The notes under the pieces: generated by a model | Seen by the model: the letters and a program-made list of their open reading frames with translations, nothing else | Databases searched by the model: none | Told to the model about the DNA's origin: nothing | Assembly: GCF_021398715.1 (NCBI RefSeq) | Contig: NZ_CP090347.1 | Span: 2,170,001-2,234,000, forward strand | DNA: 64,000 nt | Direction: 5' to 3' | Source of the DNA: Microbacterium binotii | GTDB lineage: Bacteria > Actinomycetota > Actinomycetes > Actinomycetales > Microbacteriaceae | Shown here: one piece after another, positions 37,554-45,653 of the stretch | How positions within the stretch are numbered: position 1 is the first letter of the stretch | How the letters are laid out: the number at the start of each line of letters is the position of its first letter | Program-made: the position numbers and the translations under genes

Positions 37554-39518
37554 TCAAGCGGACGAGGAGGCGCGGCGAGAGCGGCCGGCTCCGGGCATCT
37601 CGACGTAGTCGGCGTGCTTGGCGTCCAGTCCGTCACCGGCGGTGCGCCCCCGCATCCGACGCCACAGCCAGGGCAGCGCATCACGACGCAACCAGCTGCC
37701 TGTCGAGGGCTCGTCGTCGTGCAGTGCGGCGTCCAGATCACCCAGAGCCTCCGCATCCGGGATCCCCAACACCTCGGCGGCGCGGTAGGCGAGGAAACGG
37801 TGACCCCGCGAGCGAAGATGCACTTTGTCATCGGCCCACATCTCCAGCGCGCCGATCTCGGGCAGCGCGTCCAGGTCGAGGAGCATGCAGCCGTGGACGC
37901 GAGCGATGCGGCGCAGCTCGGAGGCGTACTGGGCGAAGCGGTGCGCGAACAGTCCCGCGGCCCGACGGTGCGGCAGGAAGGGCGTGACCAGGAGGACATC
38001 GCAGCCCGCCGCCCGCAGCGCGAGGACACCCTGCTCCAGTTCGGCGGCGAGCTGGCGCGGGGCCGCGCCGTGACCGACGAGGTCGTTCGCGCCCATCAGG
38101 ATCGAGACGAGGTCGGGGCGCAGCTCGAGCGCCCGCGGGATCTGCGTCGTCGTGAGATCGCGCACGCGACGCGAGCGGACCGCGAGATTGGCGTAGCGGA
38201 AGGGCTCGCGGCCCCGGTGCTGCTGCGCGAGCAGCGGTGCGAGGCGATCGGCCCAGCCGCGGTACTGCCCGTGCGGGGCGCGTGAGGTGTCGCACAGGCC
38301 CTCGGTGAGCGAGTCGCCGAGGGCGACGAACCTCGCCCACCGGCGCGGCGCGGGAAGCAGCGCCGGAATGGCGGGGCGCGTCTCGCCGCGGGCCAGGAGT
38401 CGATCGTCGATCCGACGCAGCTCCCGTGCTTCGGCGTAGTGCCCGAGGAGCTGACCGTACAGCGACGCCCAGGTGCGCTCGGCGACGGCGTCGCGCGCGG
38501 CGACCGAGAAAGCCTGCCGCTTCGCGTCGTCACCCAGGAGGTCACCGACGCGAGCACGGAGATCCGCGAGGTCGCCGGGACGATAGAGCCATCCGTCGAT
38601 GCTCGAACGCACGAGGTCCACGGGTCCGCCCGTCCCCGTGGCGACGACCGGGACGCCGCTCGCGTGCGCCTCCTGGATCGTCTGGCCGAAGGTCTCGCTC
38701 TCGCCGGGATGGACGAACACGTCGAACGACGCCATCGCCTCCGCGAGCTCGCTGCCCCCCAGGTGCCCGAGGAACACCGCGCCGGGAAGCTGCCGCTCGA
38801 GCTGTGCCCGGGACGGACCGTCTCCGACGATCACCAGCCGCGCACCCTCGACGCCCGCGAGCACCGCGAGATCCTCCACCTGCTTCTCCGGGGCGAGGCG
38901 CCCGACGTAGCCGATGATGCGCTCGCCCGGTGCGACGCGGCGGCGGAACTGCTCGCTCCGGCGCTCCGGTCGGAACCGCTCGCCGTCCACGCCCCGCGCC
39001 CACATCCGCAAGCGGTCCACCCCCATCCGCTCCAACTGCGCCACCGACGGGGTCGAGGGCGCGAGGGTGAGGGTCGCCCGGCGGTGGAGCCGTGCGACGT
39101 GGCCCGCCGCGAGGGCCGCGGCCTGCGGCATCCGATAGCGCTCGGCGTACGCGACGACATCGGTCTGGTAGATCGCGACGGATGCGGTGTGCAGCGACTC
39201 GGCGGCGTTCACGCCCTGCCACCCCAGCACGAAGGGCGATGCGAGGTGGACCACGTCGGGGCGGAACTCGCGGAGGATCGCCGCGATACGTGCGACGCGC
39301 GCGAAGACGACGCGCACCTGCGGATACGACGGCAACGGGAGCGAGGCGAGCAGCTCGGTGCGGGAGGCTGCGACCGCGTCGACGGACTCGCTCGAGCGAG
39401 GGGCGATCACGAGCGTCTCGTGACCGTCGGCGGCGAGGTGGCGGAGCACCTGCAGGACGGAGCCGGTCACCCCGTTCATGTGCGGAAGGTAGGACTCGGC
39501 GATCAGCGCGACTCTCAC
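37554..39518 (-). CDS. Glycosyltransferase family 4 fused to an SGNH/GDSL hydrolase
   Basis: One 654-residue frame carries two enzymes. Residues 1 to about 385 are a GT-B glycosyltransferase: VRVALIAESYLPHMNGVTGS, VVHLASPFVLGWQG, IGYVGRLAPEKQVEDLA, then HPGESETFGQTIQEA with the GT4 glutamates. Residues about 395-575 are an SGNH hydrolase with nucleophile Ser403 (ALGDSLTEG), ILMGANDLV and the catalytic dyad Asp564/His567 (DDKVHLRSRGH). A basic tail follows. The GT half resembles actinobacterial mannosyltransferases (MgtA/PimB-like), so a lipid- or wall-glycan pathway with de-/trans-acylation is inferred. GTG 39518 gives the standard GT4 start; a GTG at 39596 is possible. Confidence 0.85.
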   Translation of the reverse strand: MRVALIAESYLPHMNGVTGSVLQVLRHLAADGHETLVIAPRSSESVDAVAASRTELLASLPLPSYPQVRVVFARVARIAAILREFRPDVVHLASPFVLGWQGVNAAESLHTASVAIYQTDVVAYAERYRMPQAAALAAGHVARLHRRATLTLAPSTPSVAQLERMGVDRLRMWARGVDGERFRPERRSEQFRRRVAPGERIIGYVGRLAPEKQVEDLAVLAGVEGARLVIVGDGPSRAQLERQLPGAVFLGHLGGSELAEAMASFDVFVHPGESETFGQTIQEAHASGVPVVATGTGGPVDLVRSSIDGWLYRPGDLADLRARVGDLLGDDAKRQAFSVAARDAVAERTWASLYGQLLGHYAEARELRRIDDRLLARGETRPAIPALLPAPRRWARFVALGDSLTEGLCDTSRAPHGQYRGWADRLAPLLAQQHRGREPFRYANLAVRSRRVRDLTTTQIPRALELRPDLVSILMGANDLVGHGAAPRQLAAELEQGVLALRAAGCDVLLVTPFLPHRRAAGLFAHRFAQYASELRRIARVHGCMLLDLDALPEIGALEMWADDKVHLRSRGHRFLAYRAAEVLGIPDAEALGDLDAALHDDEPSTGSWLRRDALPWLWRRMRGRTAGDGLDAKHADYVEMPGAGRSRRASSSA

Positions 39519-39578
39519 GAGACCAGGGTGCTCCCGGAGCCACGCCCGCACGGCGTGAACCGGGGTGGATCGTCGAGA

Positions 39579-39658
39579 GTTCACCCGATGCACCACGGCT
39601 CGTCACCGGACGTGCCCCGTTGGGTCGCCGTTCACCCGCCGCTGGGATGCTTCACCCG
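39579..39658. repeat. Three TTCACCCG boxes in the gap before the DedA-family gene
   Basis: GTTCACCCG occurs at 39579-39587 and 39630-39638, and CTTCACCCG at 39650-39658, reaching the GTG start. The spacings (51 and 20 bp) are near whole helical turns. The gap lies between the divergent GT/SGNH and DedA genes. GTTCACC resembles half of an actinobacterial PHO box, but the 11-bp spacing is absent. Confidence 0.4.
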
Positions 39659-40251
39659 TGGCGGATCCCTTCCTGACCGATCTCGCGTCGAGTCCGTGGG
39701 CGCTGCCGCTCATGGCCCTGCTCGTGTTCGCCGACGCCCTTCTGGTGGTGATCCCGGGCGAGGTCGCGGTGACCGCCATGGGCGCACTGGCGGTGTCGAC
39801 CGGCCAGCCCCCGATCGTCGCGGTCGTCGCCGTCGCCGCCGCCGCGGCATTCGCGGGCGACGCCGCCGGATACCTGCTGGGACGCACGGTCGGGATCGAA
39901 CGCTGGCGCTGGATGCGGCATCCCCGCGTCGCGGCGGCGTTCGCCTGGGCGCGAGGGCGTCTGCACCGCAGCGCCGCGACGGTCGTGTTCACCGCCCGCT
40001 TCATCCCCTTCGCGCGCGTCGCCGTCACCCTCACGGCGGGAGCCACGCGCGTGCGCCCGGCGAGGTTCCTGGGCGCGTGCGGACTCGCGGCGCTGGGCTG
40101 GGCGGCCTATCAGAGCCTGATCGGCGCGGCGGTCGGCGCCATCGTGCCGGGCGGCCCCGTCGTCGCGGTGATCGTGTCCATCGTTCTCGCTCTTGGCCTG
40201 GGCTTCGCCGTGGACGCGGTTGCCGCGAGACGGGTGAGGGCGCCGCGGTGA
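39658..40251 (+). CDS. DedA-family membrane protein
   Basis: The 197-residue protein has four or five hydrophobic segments and DedA features: FADALLVVIPGEVAVTAMGA, GDAAGYLLGRTVG and the motif FTARFIPFARVAVTLTAGAT (F-x-R-F-x-P/G-x-R). DedA proteins are linked to lipid scrambling and envelope stress; the substrate here is unknown. It starts with GTG and no ribosome binding site; a TTCACCCG box touches the start codon. Confidence 0.85.
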   Translation: MADPFLTDLASSPWALPLMALLVFADALLVVIPGEVAVTAMGALAVSTGQPPIVAVVAVAAAAAFAGDAAGYLLGRTVGIERWRWMRHPRVAAAFAWARGRLHRSAATVVFTARFIPFARVAVTLTAGATRVRPARFLGACGLAALGWAAYQSLIGAAVGAIVPGGPVVAVIVSIVLALGLGFAVDAVAARRVRAPR

Positions 40252-40279
40252 CGCAGCGCCCTCACCCGATGAGGAGAGG

Positions 40280-40924
40280 TCACTCCCCCGAGAGACCTCC
40301 CAGCAGATGGCCGAACGAACGGCCCTCCCCGAGGTAGTTCGCCGGATCGAACGGGTCGGCGTCGACGACGGGGCTGCGGCGGGCGATGGCCTCGGCCAGC
40401 TCGCGCGCGCCCTTGTCCACGCGGCTCGAGAGCGTCGCGACCTGGTCTCCGCTACCGCCCCAGTCGGCGGAGGCGGCGAACACGCCGGTGGAGACCGCAT
40501 CCGCGTGGAGGTAGGCGAACAGCGGGCGGATCGCGTAGTCGATCGCCAGCGAGTGGCGGGCGGTCCCCGCGTTCGCGCCGATGAGCACCGGCTTGCCGCG
40601 CAGCGCGTCGGGGTCGAGCACGTCGATGAACGACTTGAAGAGACCCGAGTAACTGGTGGAGAAGATCGGCGTGACGACGATGAGCGCATCGGCCGACACG
40701 ACCGTGTTGATCATCGTCTCCAGCGCCGTGGGCGCGAACCCGGTCAGCAGGTTGTTCGTGATGTCGTGCGCGTAGTCGCGCAGCTCGAACACGTCGGCGG
40801 TGATCTCGATGTCGCGCTCCGCCAGCTCGCGCGCCGTGGCGGCGAGCAGGCGGTCGGCCAGCATCCGGGTCGACGACGGGTTCGACAGCCCCGCCGAGAC
40901 GACGGCGATACGACGGGTGCTCAT
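40280..40924 (-). CDS. CE1759-family FMN reductase
   Basis: The 214-residue flavodoxin-like protein has SAGLSNPSSTRMLADRL (FMN phosphate loop) and VVTPIFSTSYSGLFKSFID. It is probably an NAD(P)H-dependent FMN reductase supplying reduced flavin to the monooxygenase encoded directly before it, with which it overlaps by one base (TGATG). Such pairs are known as CE1758/CE1759 in Corynebacterium. Confidence 0.88.
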   Translation of the reverse strand: MSTRRIAVVSAGLSNPSSTRMLADRLLAATARELAERDIEITADVFELRDYAHDITNNLLTGFAPTALETMINTVVSADALIVVTPIFSTSYSGLFKSFIDVLDPDALRGKPVLIGANAGTARHSLAIDYAIRPLFAYLHADAVSTGVFAASADWGGSGDQVATLSSRVDKGARELAEAIARRSPVVDADPFDPANYLGEGRSFGHLLGGLSGE

Positions 40925-42153
40925 CAGGCGCTCCGAGTGGCAGCGGCACCGAAGGCGGCGCCGACCGGCTGCGGGGTGTCCTGGTAGGGCGAACCCGAGG
41001 TCAAGTTGTCACCGCGGTTGGCACGCGGGGTGGCCTGACGGGGCTCGGCGTCGCCGTACATCTTGCGCACGAGGTTCTCGTGGGTCGGCGCGTCCGGCAC
41101 CTCGGCGGGACGGTTCTTGGCGAGCTCCTTGCGCAGCACGGGCACGACCTCACCGCCCAGGATGTCCAGCTGCTCGAGCACGATCTTCAGGGGAAGCCCT
41201 GCGTGGTCCATGAGGAACAGCTGGCGCTGGTAGTCGCCGAACAGCTCGCGCATGCCCGCGTAGCGGTCGATGACCTGCTGGGGCGAGCCGACGGTGAGCG
41301 GCGTCATCTGCGTGAAGTCCTCCATCGACGGGCCGTGTCCGTAGACCGGGGCGTTGTCGAAGTAGGGACGGAACTCGTTGACGGCGTCCTGCGAGTTCGC
41401 GCGCATGAACACCTGTCCACCGAGGCCCACGATCGCCTGCTCGGGCGTGCCGTGTCCGTAGTGCGCGTAACGCTGGCGGTACAGCGCGATCAGGCGCTGG
41501 TAGTGCTCGGCCGGCCAGAAGATGTTGTTCGCGAAGAAGCCGTCACCGTAGTAGGCGGCCTGCTCTGCGACCTCCGGCGTGCGGATCGAGCCGTGCCAGA
41601 CGAAGGGGGGCACGCCGTCGAGGGGGCGCGGCGTGGCGGTGAAGCCCTGCAGCGGGGTGCGGAACTTGCCCTCCCAGTCCACGACGTCCTCGCGCCACAG
41701 CTTGTGCAGCAGCGCGTAGTTCTCCAGCGCGATCGGCAGACCCTGGCGGATGTCCTTGCCGAACCAGGGGTAGACGGGGCCCGTGTTGCCACGGCCGAGC
41801 ATGATGTCGGTGCGGCCGTTCGAGACGTGCTGCAGCATCGCGAAGTCCTCGGCGATCTTCACCGGGTCGTTCGTGGTGATGAGCGTCGTGGCGGTCGACA
41901 CGAGCAGTCGCTCGGTCTGCGCGGCGATCGCGGCGAGCGTCGTGGTGGGCGACGACGACCAGAAGGGCGGGTTGTGGTGCTCGCCGAGGGCGAAGACGTC
42001 CAGCCCCACCTCCTCGGCGTGCTTGGCGATCGTGATGGTGTTGCGGATGCGCTCCGCTTCGCTCGGGGTGTGACCCGACACCGGGTCCTGGGTGATGTCC
42101 GAGACCGTGAAGATGCCGAACTGCATTCCCGGCCAGGTGGTGTTCTCGCTCAC
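40924..42153 (-). CDS. CE1758-family FMN-dependent luciferase-like monooxygenase
   Basis: The 409-residue protein has the LLM fold: MQFGIFTVSDITQDP, LGEHHNPPFWSSSP, VSNGRTDIMLGRGN, and the C-terminal half with PVYGHGPSMEDFTQMTPLTV. It oxidises an unknown substrate with reduced FMN and oxygen, supplied by the coupled reductase. The start is GTG with GGAAGAGGAATC upstream. An unusually A+T-rich stretch at 42204-42222 (AATATATCCCGTATAA) is probably its promoter. Confidence 0.88.
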   Translation of the reverse strand: MSENTTWPGMQFGIFTVSDITQDPVSGHTPSEAERIRNTITIAKHAEEVGLDVFALGEHHNPPFWSSSPTTTLAAIAAQTERLLVSTATTLITTNDPVKIAEDFAMLQHVSNGRTDIMLGRGNTGPVYPWFGKDIRQGLPIALENYALLHKLWREDVVDWEGKFRTPLQGFTATPRPLDGVPPFVWHGSIRTPEVAEQAAYYGDGFFANNIFWPAEHYQRLIALYRQRYAHYGHGTPEQAIVGLGGQVFMRANSQDAVNEFRPYFDNAPVYGHGPSMEDFTQMTPLTVGSPQQVIDRYAGMRELFGDYQRQLFLMDHAGLPLKIVLEQLDILGGEVVPVLRKELAKNRPAEVPDAPTHENLVRKMYGDAEPRQATPRANRGDNLTSGSPYQDTPQPVGAAFGAAATRSA

Positions 42154-42203
42154 GATTCCTCTTCCGCTTCCCGGGTGCGTGCCCGCATCCGTTTCTATGC
42201 GAT

Positions 42204-42222
42204 TGAATATATCCCGTATAAC
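42204..42222 (-). promoter_or_regulatory. A+T-rich promoter/operator of the LLM-FMN reductase operon
   Basis: AATATATCCCGTATAA stands out in G+C-rich DNA, 50-70 bp before the GTG at 42153. TATA-TCCCG-TATA is an imperfect dyad. On the minus strand TATATT could be the -10 or part of an operator. Confidence 0.4.
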
Positions 42223-42237
42223 GCGTCGGGGTCGAGG

Positions 42238-43137
42238 TTATTCCCGGCGATCGGATGCCGATTCGTACAGATGACGCAGATCCCTGCTCAGTTGGTGGGG
42301 CACGGTCTCGCTCGGCGAATGGCCGGTGTCGTAGACCACGGCCTGCGCCCCGATCCGCGACGCATAGGAGCGGTACTCCGACTCGGGCCACAGATCGTGC
42401 GTGCCGGTGGCGACGAGCTTGGGCAGGTCGAGACCCGCGACGGCGGCCGTGACATCCGGCATCGTCATCATGAGGCCCACGATGTCGGTCACGCTCGAGC
42501 GACGGGTCAGCGCGAACCGCTCGCGCACGAAGCGCAGTCGTCCCGGCGGCACGCGGTTGAGGTTGTTGCGGATCCCCCACAGCATCAGCCCGGCACCCGC
42601 GCGCGGCCCCGCCGCGTCCGAGAGCCGTCCGATGCGCTTGACGCCGCGGAAGACCTGCCCCGTGGCCGGCGGGCAGGTCACGAGCGCGAGGGTCGCGAAA
42701 AGCTCGGGGCGCGCGACGAGCGCGAGCTGGGCGACGAGGCCCGCGAAGCTGTACCCCAGCACGTGCACGGGGGCGGATCCGGTTTCGAGCACCGTGATCA
42801 TGTCGTCCACGAACAGCGGGTAGTCGTAGTGCCGTCGGGGCGGCACCAGGTTCTCCGGTCCCGCCGCCGCCGATTCGTACTGCCCCGCCAGGTCGTAGGA
42901 CTCGACGCGGTAGCCGGCCGCGGCGAGCAGCGGCATGACCAGCACGAAGTCCTCCTTCGATCCGGTCACCCCGGGAACGAGCACAACCCTCTGGCCGCCC
43001 GCGGGGCCGAGCGAGACGCGGGCCAACGACCCCGACGGCGCGGCGACGACGTCACGCACGGCGTCCGGCGGGAACAGATGCCAGTCCACATCGCCGAGCG
43101 ATCGGTCCTGCCAGGCAGCATCCTCGCGCACGACCAT
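42238..43137 (-). CDS. Alpha/beta-hydrolase
   Basis: The 299-residue protein has the oxyanion/HG-type segment VVLVPGVTGSKEDF, nucleophile Ser130 in VLGYSFAGLVAQL and the catalytic His273 (YDTGHSPSETVP). The last Gly of the usual G-x-S-x-G is Ala. The substrate is unknown. The ATG at 43137 has GAGGGG 6 nt upstream; a GTG 24 nt further upstream has none. The gene is divergent from the acyltransferase gene. Confidence 0.85.
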   Translation of the reverse strand: MVVREDAAWQDRSLGDVDWHLFPPDAVRDVVAAPSGSLARVSLGPAGGQRVVLVPGVTGSKEDFVLVMPLLAAAGYRVESYDLAGQYESAAAGPENLVPPRRHYDYPLFVDDMITVLETGSAPVHVLGYSFAGLVAQLALVARPELFATLALVTCPPATGQVFRGVKRIGRLSDAAGPRAGAGLMLWGIRNNLNRVPPGRLRFVRERFALTRRSSVTDIVGLMMTMPDVTAAVAGLDLPKLVATGTHDLWPESEYRSYASRIGAQAVVYDTGHSPSETVPHQLSRDLRHLYESASDRRE

Positions 43138-43222
43138 CGACACCCCCTCACCGGTGGCCACACCCTACTGCCTCCGCGAACAGGCGACACGCGCACCACG
43201 CGCACCGGTAGGGTCGCACGCG

Positions 43223-44341
43223 ATGAGCCTTCCGCCGACCCCCGCGCCCGCGGCGCGCCCGAAGCGCCGGGTGCCTTTCTGGGACAACGCGCGCTTCGCG
43301 TCGATCGTCCTGGTCGTGCTCGGGCACGCCACGCAGCGACTCATCTACGACTCGGATGCGGCCCTCGCGCTCTACCTCCTCGTCTACGCCTTCCACATGC
43401 CCGCCTTCGCCGTCATCTCGGGCTACTTCTCGAAGGCGGGCGTTCCCGGCAAGCGTCAGATGGCCCGCGTCGTCACCGACATCCTGCTGCCGTACCTCAT
43501 CTTCGAGACGCTGTGGACGATCACCAAGTTCCTCGTCGAGGGCGCCGCGAACCCGAACCCGACGCAGCCCTCTTGGACGCTGTGGTTCCTGCTCGCACTC
43601 GGGATCTTCCGCGTCGTCCTGCCCTACCTCGCCCTTCTGCGCTGGCCACTGCTCTGGACGCTCGTCGTCTCGATCGGCGTCGGCTACCTGCCGAACATCG
43701 ACTCCACACTGTCGCTGTCGCGCACGATGGGTCTCCTGTTCTTCTTCACCCTCGGCTGGTGGCTGCGCGAGCACGACGTCGTCGAGCGCTTCTCGCTGCT
43801 GGCCCGGCCGTGGTGGAGCCGTGTCGCCGCCGCGGCGGTGCTGGTGATCGCCGGTGCGGTCGCCTGGATCTTCATCGACGTCTGGCGGGCGATCGATCTG
43901 CGCACGTGGCTGTTCTACGAGGACGCCTACTCGGACCTCGGCGGCGAGCAGTGGTGGGCCGGCGGCATCCGACTCGCGCTCATGGCGATCGCACTGCTGC
44001 TGACCGCCGCCTTCCTCGCGCTCGTGCCGCGACGGGCGGCCTGGTGGACCTCGTTCGGGCAGTACACGATGTACGTGTACCTGCTGCACTCCTTCGTGCT
44101 CTACCCGTTCCGGGAGTCGGGCGTCCTGCGCGGGCTCGACCCGACCTGGTTCTGGCTGCCGGTGGTCTGCGCCGCATCCGTGCTCATCGCGTTGACACTC
44201 GCGACGGCGCCGGTGCGCCGAGTGTTCCGCCCCCTCGTCGAGCCGCGCTGGTCATGGCTGTTCGCCGACCGCACCCTGGCACGTCGCGAAGGTCACCGCA
44301 GCGACCCGACCGGTTCGCGCCGCGCCCCCGAGCGCCGCTGA
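43223..44341 (+). CDS. Acyltransferase-3 family membrane protein
   Basis: The 372-residue protein has about ten hydrophobic segments and the acyltransferase-3 signature: FWDNARFASIVLVVLGHATQ (conserved Asp, Arg, His), AFHMPAFAVISGYF and, near the end, YTMYVYLLHSFVLYP. It probably moves an acyl group onto a surface glycan or lipid (OafA/OpgC type). TAGGGT (43209-43214) stands 8 nt before the ATG. It converges with efeB. Confidence 0.87.
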   Translation: MSLPPTPAPAARPKRRVPFWDNARFASIVLVVLGHATQRLIYDSDAALALYLLVYAFHMPAFAVISGYFSKAGVPGKRQMARVVTDILLPYLIFETLWTITKFLVEGAANPNPTQPSWTLWFLLALGIFRVVLPYLALLRWPLLWTLVVSIGVGYLPNIDSTLSLSRTMGLLFFFTLGWWLREHDVVERFSLLARPWWSRVAAAAVLVIAGAVAWIFIDVWRAIDLRTWLFYEDAYSDLGGEQWWAGGIRLALMAIALLLTAAFLALVPRRAAWWTSFGQYTMYVYLLHSFVLYPFRESGVLRGLDPTWFWLPVVCAASVLIALTLATAPVRRVFRPLVEPRWSWLFADRTLARREGHRSDPTGSRRAPERR

Positions 44342-44348
44342 AGCGCGC

Positions 44349-45653
44349 TCAGGCGAAGAGGTCGGCTCCGACGAACGAGCCCTCTCGGACACCGCCCGGC
44401 ACGGCCCAGATCCCGGAGCCGACGTGGCGCAGGTACTCGGTCAGAAGGTCGCGCGCGAGCGCCTTCTGCAGCGTGATGAACTGCTCGGGCGAGCGCTGGT
44501 ACGACAGGAAGAACAGTCCCGCCTCCAGCGCACCCCGCCCGTCGTTGCCGTCCACGAAGTTGTAGCCGCGGCGCAGGATGCGGATCCCGCCGTTGTTGTC
44601 GGGGTGGGCGAGGCTGACATGGGAGGCGCGGTCGATGCGGGCGGCGCCGGACGCATCCTTCGCGGAGAAGTCCGGTGCGGTGAATTCTTCCCCGCCCGAC
44701 AGCGGCGCCCCCTCGCGCTTGTCGCGCCCGATCGTGCGTTCCTGCTCCATGAGCCGCAGACGATCCCAGGTCTCGATCGTCTGACGGATGCGGCGGGCGA
44801 CGAGGTAGCTGCCGCCGGCGAGCCAGGCGGGCCCTTCATCCCCGACCCACACATGCTCGTCGAGCGCCGCGGTGTCGGTGGCGAGGATGTTGGCCGTGCC
44901 GTCCTTGAAGCCGAACAGGTTGCGGGGTGTCGACTGCGCGGCCGTCGTCTTCGACGTGCGGCCGAAGCCGAGCTGCGCCCAGCGGATGCGAGCGCGGCCG
45001 AACGCGATGCGACTGAGGTTGCGGATGGCGTGGACGGCGACCTGCGGGTCGTCGGCGCAGGCTTGGATGCACAGGTCGCCGTCGGAGTTCAGCGGGTCCA
45101 GATCATCGCCGACGAAGCGCGGCAGCGGCGCCAGCAGGTCGGGGCGACGATCGGCGATCCCGAAGCGGTCGACGCCGTTGCGCTCGAACAGCCCCGGCCC
45201 GAATCCGAAGGTGATCGTCAGCGAGCTCGCGGGAAGCCCGAGCGCCTCCCCCGTGTCGTCCGGCGGGGCCTGGGGCGAACCGCCCACCGCGCCGGAGGCG
45301 CTGACGTCGAGTCCCTGCGTCATACGCGATGCCGCGTACGACCAGTCCTGCAGCAGCGAGACCAGGTCGTCGCGCGTCAGATCGTCGTCGAGGTCGAAGG
45401 CGGCGAAGTGCAGGTGATCCTGCACCTGGGTCGTGATCCCCGCCTGGTGCTCGCCGAAGAACGCGTGGACGCCGTCCGCGTCGGCGGAGGATGCGGGGCC
45501 GGCGACCACCGTGGCGACCGCAGCCCCGCCGGCGCCGCCGATGGCGAGGCCGGCGGCGCCGGCGCCCAGCAGACCGAGCAGGCCGCGTCGGCTGAGCCCG
45601 AACGGCGGGTCGGCGGGCTCGATCTGCTGGGCGTCGGACTGCGGGTCGTTCAC
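44349..45653 (-). CDS. efeB: Deferrochelatase/peroxidase EfeB (Dyp-type, Tat-exported)
   Basis: EfeB is the haem peroxidase of the EfeUOB iron importer. The 434-residue protein has a Tat signal (SRRGLLGLLGAGAAGLAIGG), the Dyp motif GFKDGTAN and the C-terminal haem region (IDRASHVSLAHPDNNGGIRI, RRGYNFVDG). The start is GTG overlapping the efeO stop (GTGA). The operon sits behind a DtxR/IdeR-like box. Confidence 0.93.
   Translation of the reverse strand: MNDPQSDAQQIEPADPPFGLSRRGLLGLLGAGAAGLAIGGAGGAAVATVVAGPASSADADGVHAFFGEHQAGITTQVQDHLHFAAFDLDDDLTRDDLVSLLQDWSYAASRMTQGLDVSASGAVGGSPQAPPDDTGEALGLPASSLTITFGFGPGLFERNGVDRFGIADRRPDLLAPLPRFVGDDLDPLNSDGDLCIQACADDPQVAVHAIRNLSRIAFGRARIRWAQLGFGRTSKTTAAQSTPRNLFGFKDGTANILATDTAALDEHVWVGDEGPAWLAGGSYLVARRIRQTIETWDRLRLMEQERTIGRDKREGAPLSGGEEFTAPDFSAKDASGAARIDRASHVSLAHPDNNGGIRILRRGYNFVDGNDGRGALEAGLFFLSYQRSPEQFITLQKALARDLLTEYLRHVGSGIWAVPGGVREGSFVGADLFA

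Noticed and set aside
41080..44565. A long plus-strand frame across the LLM gene, the hydrolase and the acyltransferase
   Set aside because: It crosses genes on both strands in the wrong frames and carries no family motif.
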